From the NCBI GenBank assembly GCA_025642065.1, contig JAODUP010001049.1:58425-122424 (forward strand): 64,000 nt of DNA, written 5' to 3'. Both the position numbers and the translations under genes were made by a program. Below the pieces are notes generated by a model that had not been told where the DNA came from, made no database searches, and saw nothing but the letters and a program-made list of their open reading frames with translations. This document shows, piece after piece, positions 56,282-64,000 of this stretch. Source of the DNA: Paralvinella palmiformis. Its lineage: Eukaryota > Annelida > Polychaeta > Terebellida > Alvinellidae. The number at the start of each line of letters is the position of its first letter. The first letter of the stretch is position 1.

Positions 56282-56294
56282 TACCGTAAAATAT

Positions 56295-57870
56295 ACCGTT
56301 ATAGATATATATATTTCTGTAGACAAATATTTAATAGCCTGCAAAGGAGATACATGTACAAGTAAAACGGTAGTATACTAGTGAAAAGTTTATGTAAGTA
56401 GGTATTACATAGAGTGCATAGCTAAAATTTCGACTGACTACATGAATTAGTGGAAATAAAAGACACACTGTAGGCACCCTAACATGCCGGGTATCTCTTC
56501 AAATTGTATTTGATTGAATTTATGTAAGCCCAGCTAACACATAACGTAATGACAACGTACTTGTTTGGTTGAATTTAGGTTATGGTAGTCTTATAACGTA
56601 ATAATAACGTAATTATTACGTAATTTAGAATCAGATTATATATGTTTATCAGTAGTGAATGCAACTAGGTGGGTAAATACAAATATACTACTCTGGTTGG
56701 TAAGCTCACTAAATACATTATATAAAAGATATGCATGCAAGTTGTTCAATTACGTAAGTACAGCGTCATAAAACGTACTTCAAACTACTTGGTGATCAAA
56801 CTTAATTTTAATTTTAGGACTTGTTTATGGTATGGATATCAATTAACCAGCTATTTAGTCAATGCGTCATATGAACTTACTGTTTTTTGAAATAAAAGAC
56901 TGCACTAAATTTATTAGAATAACTTTATTACAACGTTTTAATAAAGTAATATCAGAACTCTTCACTCAGGAATTTAGGACAGATTTCTAGCCTCATCTGT
57001 GGTTTGGCTTAAAATTGGTTAATTATATTTAATTAACGGCCTACTACTAGTATAATTAGATTGTTGACTAGGTAATATGGAACATAGGTGTGTGTTTTGT
57101 CATATATAATACATATGTATATTAGATTGTGGACACGTTTGTATCAATATTTGAAATGATAAATTGTTTTGGAGGTCTTTAGACTTAAGCCCACTTGATG
57201 ATTTCCCCCTCATCTTCATCTTAATGATAATCTTGTGATGTAAAACCTACTGAATGGAGTGAAGCCCTTTAGATTAGCAACACACAATCTGTTTTTAAAT
57301 CTTGAATATTCAAGAAGAAATGTTGAATATTCAAGAAAACATTTTGATTATAAATGAAACAAATGCTTCCAAATCAATCTAGCTAGGCCTAGGGCTACTT
57401 ATATCTTATCAGTTATGAATCAATATATCATTATAAATCTATGTTAGTATGTAGTCTATTCAGATAATTTAAAAGTGACATCTTCGTTTTTCTTTCAATT
57501 TATTTAATACCTATGAGTAAAAACCTGTCATTTTAAAGAAAATTAGCAGATTTGGTGCACTAAATAAATTTTAAAAAAACCCTGAAGATCTTGTTTACAA
57601 ATATTATGAATACATATAGATCTATTGACTAAGTCTAAGAACCTATCTTATTTTGTTTATGTTAACTTGATATTAACTATTTACAAACATTATGTCATAC
57701 GGAGACAACGCAACAAATGCTTGCTCCAATGGGAGAAATATTAATTTCTCCACCCTAGAATATGTAGGACCTCCCTAAATAAGCATGAGTTGTAAATATA
57801 TGCATATTAAAGGAACAATACGACAGAGACCAAACAATGAAAATCCTACCCCACAATGCCAAAAGGCAGA
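56295..57870. other. Non-coding stretch
   Basis: No gene is recognised. A small cluster of TTACGTAA/ACGTAAT words lies at about 56540-56620. The rest is AT-rich. Confidence 0.4.
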
Positions 57871-57879
57871 GTTAAATTG

Positions 57880-60545
57880 ACCTATGCTGAAACATGTCGT
57901 CCCCAACCCATAGACAAATTAACCAGTACATGCAACAGCCACAACTCCCAACTGAATAGTCGTTTTTAGAGACTCTTCAACAGATCCAGAATCGGCTCAA
58001 AACAATAGAAACTGCCCAACGGGGGCAAGTCAGCCAACTACAAGCCATTACGATATCCAGAACAGCACAAGCCAAAATAACCTCAAGGCAGTGCAATACC
58101 AAAATGTCCCAGCGATATGGCCAGGTCAAGGTTACCAAGCCTAATATATGCTAATATCTAGGGTCTTTATCCAAGAAATAACCAAAGCAAAGCGCTCCTT
58201 CTTCAAGAAATGACTAAGTACAGAAATATCAGATTTATATCCCTCACAGAAAAACACCTGAAACCAGATATTAAAAATAGTGAAATCCACTTAGAAGAAT
58301 ATTCACCCCAGGCATACAGATCAGACCATGAAGAGTGAAACAGTGGTGGGTCAATGATTTATATACACGAGAGTCAACCTGCATCAGAAATCATGAATAT
58401 CTCAAACAAATATTGCAGTGGAATAACAATATACATAATAAACTACAATCTTATCATTACAACTATATATCGACCGCCGATTGACCAATACGAGCATTTA
58501 CAGAAATACTGGATGCTGTAAAAACACCACAAAGGATCTCAAGCATTTAAAGTCAGACGTACTGATCATAGATAACTTTAACTTCCCCAGACTACAGTGG
58601 CCCATTGGTTAACTAATATCTGGTGATATAAAAACTGAAAAGGAACCGGTTATGTCACTCCAAACCAATACATCCTAGACCCAACCAGAGATAATAATAT
58701 AATAGTATTAGTAGTATTTTATATAGCGCCTTATTCAACTGAAATTGCTCTAAGGCGCTTAACATTTAAAACACAATTAAAACATATTCTGAGCTCATGT
58801 AGATCAAATACATTTCACACATAATAAACTGGTTTAATATTATAAATGAGCCAATTTAAATAAATGGGTTTTAAGAACCTTATAAAATATGTCTCTACTT
58901 GCTGCGAGTTTTATGTGGTTTGGCAACTCGTTCTACAGTCTGGGAGCTGATGCTTAGATGGATCTCTCTCCGTACATTGCTATACGGCTTCGTGGCACTC
59001 TCAAAAGTGACTAGGACTCAGATCGGAGCGTTCTCACTGGTATATATTTTTCTATCAGATCTCTTAAACACAGCCGTACTGTTCCACACAATACATTAAA
59101 TGTATGAAACAGTGATTTGAAACATATAGGATGCCAGTGCTGCCGGAACAAAACTGGTGTTATATGTTGACTTTTAACGAGTGCGTGTCGTCAGACGTGC
59201 AGCACAGTTCAGCACTTGCTGTAGGCGGTTGGTCAGAAAGAGGGGTATATTATATAGAAATGCATTGCCATAGTCAAGGTAATCATAGGTAATAACATCT
59301 TGGATCTAACCTTGAGCAATAATGAACAACTGATCCACCACTATCACTCAACACCAACAGTGCTCTCGGACCACAACATTCTAGATATAAGTTATAGTCC
59401 AAAGCGGATTACCACTAACTATTTTGATGAAAACGAGGCCCCACTGTCAAAATTCAACTACAGTAATGCCGATTGGGACAAACTGAACCAAACACTAAGT
59501 GAAACAAATTGGAATTCTGCTCTGGGAGAAGAATGTACAAATAAAGTACATAACTTCTAAACCAAAGTGGAACAGGCCTGCAGAAATACTCTCTCCATTA
59601 AGAATTTTAAACTTGAATCAAAATTTATTCCAAGGGAAAGAAGAATACTCACGAGAAAAGGAACTCGAACAATGCCGATTTTGAAACTCAACCACACGAG
59701 TAAATACAAAACAAATCCTGAATAAACTCCATGGTGTGGAAATCGAGATACAGGACATTCTAACCATATCTCGAAAACAAGAAGAAGTAAAAGCAATAGT
59801 TGCAATACAAGAGAACCCTAAATTCTTCTAGAAATATGCAGCTAAATATAGCAAAAAAAGCAAATCAAATATAGGCCCCTTAATCGATGAACAAGGGCTA
59901 AGTGTACACGAACCCAAAGAAATTGCAGAAAAGCTTATGCTACAATGAAAGTGTTTTCAGTCAACTAGATCCAGAGATAAAGATCCAAAACGCTCCGAAC
60001 TTTTTCCAAAATCTGAATGAATATAAGCCACAACTAACCGATTTAATCTTTTCCCGTGTGGACATTGAAAAAGCAATTGCTAAATTAAGTAGCAACTCAG
60101 CTGGTGACCCATATGGATTCCCAACTATATTTTACTTAAGAAATGTAAACCATCTCTTTCTAAACCCACATACAGCATGTGCAGAGAATCCATGGACCAA
60201 TGCCAAGTGCCCCTGTTATTTAAGTAGGCCACTATTACCCCCATACATAAGGGACGCAGCCGATTAAAACCTAAAAAACTACGGGAAAATATCCCTTACT
60301 TTCCATATCACTAAGATATGTCAAAAGGATCATGCCTCATTAAACTACTAGAAAACTACGACACAATTTTGAATTTGGTAGAAGAGGGAAAAAATGTTGA
60401 TGTTGAATATCTTGACTTTGAAAAACATTTGATAAGGTCGATCATGGGATCCTATGCCATAAATTGAAACAGCTAGGTTTTGGAGGAAAGGTGGGGACAT
60501 TGATTCATAACTTGCTTAGTGGTAGAACCCAAATTTGTCGTCCAA
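57880..60545 (+). pseudogene. Decayed LINE with endonuclease and reverse transcriptase remnants
   Basis: Broken frames run in LINE order. An AP-endonuclease part comes first (IRFISLTE near 58230, then YSPQAYRSDHEE and IITTIYRPP near 58460). Next is NNILDLTLSNNEQLIHHY with VLSDHNILDISY (59300-59400). A pre-RT region follows, then RT blocks IEKAIAKLSSNSAGDPYGFP (60067), frameshifted KNYGKISLTFHITKI, and DVEYLDFEKHLIRSIMG-type sequence for the DFxKAFDxVDH block (60405-60450), ending near SGRTQ (60530). Many stops and frameshifts make it inactive. The order and motifs fit a CR1/Jockey-like LINE. It is interrupted by another LINE at 58700-59290. Confidence 0.8.
58700..59290 (-). pseudogene. L2/CR1-like LINE 3' end nested in the other LINE
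   Basis: The minus strand from about 59280 reads DYGNAFLYNIPLFLTNRLQQ, VLNCAARLTTRTR, then with frameshifts ENAPI...SATKPYSNVRREI and QTVERVAKPHKTRS, matching the usual ARTLRSxS...YGERxFSxxAPKLWNxLP. It ends with the non-coding AGCGCCTTATTC...AAGGCGCT hairpin and an ATT tail (58700-58760). The flanks GATAATAA and GGTAATAA look like a slightly decayed target duplication. Confidence 0.8.
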
Positions 60546-60559
60546 AGTATGAGGTGGAG

Positions 60560-60770
60560 TCAGGTTGTACTTGTCTTGTCATTACCTGGATGAGGGAGTA
60601 GAGGGTCTTGTTGGTGATGGCTGATCGCCTCAATATAGAGTTAGCCGTCTCTTCTGTTGGAAAGGAATGATGATCTGAGTAGTTTGTCTCTATTATGTAG
60701 TCGAAAGCTTGGTAGTGCGGGACATTCGATTAGGGAGTGGGTTGTGTCGAACCTGAAATAGATTAAATAC
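60560..60770 (-). pseudogene. LINE C-terminal fragment with a CPAL motif
   Basis: The minus strand encodes RFDTTHSLIECPALPSFRLH and NRDKLLRSSFLSN. This resembles the xETxxHxLxECPAL segment near the C-terminus of many LINE polyproteins. It is short, isolated and on the opposite strand to the LINE on its left. Confidence 0.55.
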
Positions 60771-61309
60771 GATGTGTCGATCGGAAGTTCCGAAACTCTT
60801 GGATTACGAGTAACATCTGAACAGTCGGAATTGGGTATCTATAAATCCGTTTGGGCAGTGGAAGTGGTGAATAGACGTCGAAGCTCCTACGGGTTTTTAT
60901 AGAAATCTAATACAGAGAAACACCTCTGAATCTTATATGTAGTTGTATGTGTATAGATTACGATCTGGTTATGAGCTGGAGAACATCTGTCAGCTTTCTT
61001 GCGATATGTTCCAAATAGAACTATCCTTTAAAAAGATCCATCTTAGAATATATATGTACATATAATTAAGCTGTTGATTAATTTTCCTACAAATGATATC
61101 GGTATGTAAAATATCATTCAAAGGGGTCTTGTATATTTATTAAATTGGAGGGAGGATTTTACAGACAGCATGCCACTTATTCCTTTGGCTTTCTATATAG
61201 CATGAGGCCTGGAGATGGAAATCTGGTTGGAAAAGGATGAAATGTTAGTTCAAAGGCTCTTTGGAAGAAACAGTGAATATTAAGGCCGAGTGAATATTAC
61301 CTCATTGTA

Positions 61310-61410
<101 letters not shown>

Positions 61411-61627
61411 CCGGATATTTCATACAGCTTGTTTTAAATGACTTCATATTTTAAGATTATCCTGGCTGTGTCTAGCTCCAAAATGATTAACCAGTAGTTG
61501 AACTGGATTATTAAATATATTATTCATGGTGTTCATATTTTGGCATCATATATAACATGTGAGACATATTTGTATTAGTAGAAAAAATTAATAAAGGTGA
61601 ACTGTTCCTTTAAAATTGTATTAAGCA

Positions 61628-61630
<3 letters not shown>

Positions 61631-61714
<84 letters not shown>

Positions 61715-61742
61715 CACACACACACACACATACACACACACG
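61631..61742. repeat. (CA)n microsatellite, about 110 bp
   Basis: CA run with one 'CAACA' and one 'CATACA' interruption near its right end. The open frame across it is an artefact. Confidence 0.97.
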
Positions 61743-62700
61743 CACGCACATTGCCCGTGCCAGACATCTTATCTATTTCCATCCAGATTCCTTATTACAC
61801 CAATGTAAGAAATTACAACATGTTTGAGTCTATTAAGTTGATCTAGAGCTATATATTCCGTGCACTATTTGCGTCTTTGGAAGCACGCCATTTAATTATT
61901 TTGGCTTGGTTATCCAGCATTTAAATGACTGTAGCAGACACAGTACGCTCTTAAAGCATGTACTCCTGACCACAGGAATAGAAACACTGCATCGCATCTC
62001 GAGCGGTGGCATTGGACACAGCTCGCGCGGTTGGTGGGTTTTATATAACAACTTATAAAATTCACCTTGGTTGTATGTGGGAATAGAATTATCTTTCCTA
62101 TGTCCAGTTATGTCCAGTTTGTACTATGACATTCAAGATTAGCTCTAAACTGCTTGTCATAAATAACATTTAAGAACTACAATAGTTAGAATAGCATAAA
62201 TTAGGTCAGGTTTGAAAATGATAGCATAGTTCAAACAGTACGGAAGCTATGACGCGCTATTACGGTCTGCTTCAGCGCAGATGTCAGTCTTTTAATAGTA
62301 ATTAAGATAAACAGTTTTAATAGTAGTCGCTTCATGACGCCTGCCCGTTGTAAAAACTGATCTTTGAAGACAGTGACAATTGGGTTATATGGTTTATATA
62401 GTATTGCTTTGAAGAAAGGTACAGCAATTAAAAAATAGCTATAAATAGGGCTGCTTAGATAATTAAACTAAACATTCTCACTACTGCCGTGATCTGACTT
62501 GGGTGTTCTACTCCCAAACTCCACGGCTGTAGGTGATTCGCTTTTTGTTTTTGCTTGGCGGCTTAGGGACTGGTGAGACATTACACATGTCTCAGCAAGA
62601 AAAGTCGCCACTCTGGATTCAGTCCCCTGAAGAAACGTCCAGAGTTTGAATTCACGGTTCGAGATTATCTGTGCCTGTGCCTTATTATACACAGCTAAAA

Positions 62701-62702
<2 letters not shown>

Positions 62703-62771
<69 letters not shown>
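62703..62771. repeat. (CA)n microsatellite at the edge of the Penelope-like element
   Basis: About 34 perfect CA units ending directly where the reverse transcriptase homology begins (62772). Confidence 0.97.
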
Positions 62772-62774
<3 letters not shown>

Positions 62775-64000
62775 CATTAAGTTTGCCTGATAATTGCTTG
62801 CTTATAACTTTAGATGTTGAAAGTATGTATACTAATATAGATCACACCAAGGGGTTGCAAGCGGTAAGGGGCGTAATGAGAAATTATCCCATATATGATG
62901 ATCCAATTATAGAACTTTTAGAATTATCTTTGAAGAGTAATGACTTTTTGTTTAATGATGAATGGTTCATCCAAAAAGTAGGCACTTCTATGGGTAAGGA
63001 TTGGGCACCACACTACGCCGATATTTAAAGGCAAAATTTGAGAAAGAGGCACTACTTAAATGTCCATTAAAACCCCATACCTCTTCCGGTATTTGGATGA
63101 TATTTTCATAATATGGCCACATGGCAAGGAGCGTTCTCTGAGTTTCTAAATATTTTTAATACACATGAACCACCCATTAAATTTAAATTTCTATCTGTAT
63201 TGATTCGGTCAATTATTTAGATACCACATTAAAGACCCTAAAAAAAATAATACCTTATTGACCAAAGTATTTTTTAAACCAACCGATATTCATCAGATGT
63301 TGCACAAACATTCTTTTCATCCCCAAAAATACCTTTTAAAAGGGTTTTTTAAGATCGAAATTATACGATTTTTAAATATGTTCTAACGAAAAAGATTTGT
63401 AAGGGGGGTTTTTTTTTGTTTTTAAAAAAAATTTTTCTAAAAATGGATGCGTGGTATTAAAAGGGAAAAATGTTTGGGAACTGAAAAAAAAAAAGTGGGC
63501 AAATAATTCCAACTACCAAATATTACGAGCACTGTCACCCAAAAAAAATTTGGAATAATGGGAGATATAGATTGCTCTTTTCAAACGTTATTTATGTTTT
63601 TTCTTCTGTAATAACAATATGTTGGGAAACTAGTACATCTCTTCGCATAAGAGCTAATGGCCAAGATTTACAATTGAAAGAAAACTTTCTTCTTTATATA
63701 CACATTTAAAACACGCAGATAACTCTTTCTGCCTGATTACAACCGTCCATCTCTCGGTGATTATATTTTAATACCGATTGAACAAATACACAGCTCAGGT
63801 TCTGATTGGCAGGACCCAATTAATAGCTAAAACGAGAAACTTTTGGATTTATACCCTGGGTCATTAGAACCCAAAAGGGTTAAACAAAAAACGTTCGGAA
63901 AATATATTAGAATCGGCCGAAAAAGGGGAACGTAGCTCTAATAATCCTTTTCTAGAACAGGCAATATGGCTTCAAGAATAAAAAATAAACATTTTAAATA
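62772..64000 (+). pseudogene. 5'-truncated Penelope-like element, runs off the window
   Basis: Homology begins at once after the CA run with KALSLPDNCLLITLDVES, then MYTNI, the palm motif of Penelope-like reverse transcriptases (LVTLDVxSLYTNI). Next come LIELLELSLKSNDFLFND-type sequence (IIELLELSL here), GTSMGKDWAPHYADI, and, in a shifted frame, RYLDDIFIIWPHGK with the catalytic YLDD at 63090-63101. Further frameshifted blocks include FSEFLNIFNTHEPPIKFKF and, near 63830, LLDLYPGSLEP, which resembles the FWIxTLxxLxPxGLN end of the GIY-YIG endonuclease region. There are at least five frame breaks, so it is inactive. The 3' end is outside the window. Confidence 0.85.

Larger units (their letters stand above)
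54001..56285. mobile_element. 2.3-kb DNA transposon with long subrepeat-bearing TIRs
   Basis: The ends are inverted: ATCCGGGACATTTAGCCAAC on the left and, reversed, ATCCGGACATTTAGCCAATG on the right. The TIRs extend about 95 bp and each is built of 15-bp subrepeats GGACATTTAGCCAAC (four plus one on the left, three plus one on the right) with matching spacers. The element is flanked by the 9-bp direct repeat GTAAAATAT (53992-54000 and 56286-56294). A BED-finger-like remnant lies on the minus strand near the right end. No intact transposase is present. An 8-9-bp target duplication with long TIRs would fit a MULE or hAT-like element; the superfamily is undecided. Confidence 0.75.

Noticed and set aside
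61597..61827. 76-codon frame rich in Thr-His
   Set aside because: Pure CA-repeat translation.
62468..62767. 99-codon minus-strand frame
   Set aside because: The first 20 codons are a CA/TG repeat; the rest has no similarity that I can name and no splice or promoter context.

Overview
The window is animal nuclear DNA: AT-rich, full of dinucleotide runs, with GT-AG spliced genes and a heavy load of tRNA-derived SINEs, LINE tails, MITE-like elements and a Penelope-like element. The two genes that can be read are animal genes (an intact TMEM164 orthologue and an ankyrin/SOCS-box gene). The mixture of CR1/L2-like and RTE-like LINE tails, Penelope-like sequence and several SINE families suggests a lophotrochozoan, most likely a mollusc. 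That taxonomic call is an inference; no mitochondrial or rRNA marker is present.

Layout. 1-19.9 kb has no recognisable gene. It holds SINEs of three families, a TIR element with a perfect hairpin, a field of GTTCATGAAC-type palindromes, LINE 3' ends, and a 1.8-kb recent tandem duplication (14391-18127). 19986-31906 (+) is a complete five-exon TMEM164 coding sequence of about 295 codons. Its introns carry a large TA/GT block, a 293-bp tandem duplication and a dimeric 20-bp minisatellite. 31.9-39.7 kb is the convergent intergenic space. 39706-46785 (-) is a four-coding-exon ASB-type gene (about ten ankyrin repeats plus a C-terminal SOCS box) with an apparent one-base frameshift in its first coding exon; a possible non-coding first exon and promoter lies near 50.9-51.1 kb. 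47.8-50.3 kb holds inverted MITE copies, one split by a SINE. 53.6-56.3 kb holds a THAP-like fragment and a 2.3-kb element with long, internally repeated terminal inverted repeats and a BED-finger-like remnant. 57.9-60.8 kb is a decayed LINE interrupted by a second LINE. The right edge (62772-64000) is a 5'-truncated, frameshifted Penelope-like element directly abutting a CA microsatellite.

The two genes are tail to tail, and nothing in the sequence shows that they work together. TMEM164 is expected to act in membranes on ether phospholipids. The ASB protein is expected to be a substrate receptor of a Cullin-5 ubiquitin ligase. Most of the unusual structure lies in the repeats, where target-site duplications give clear insertion orders.
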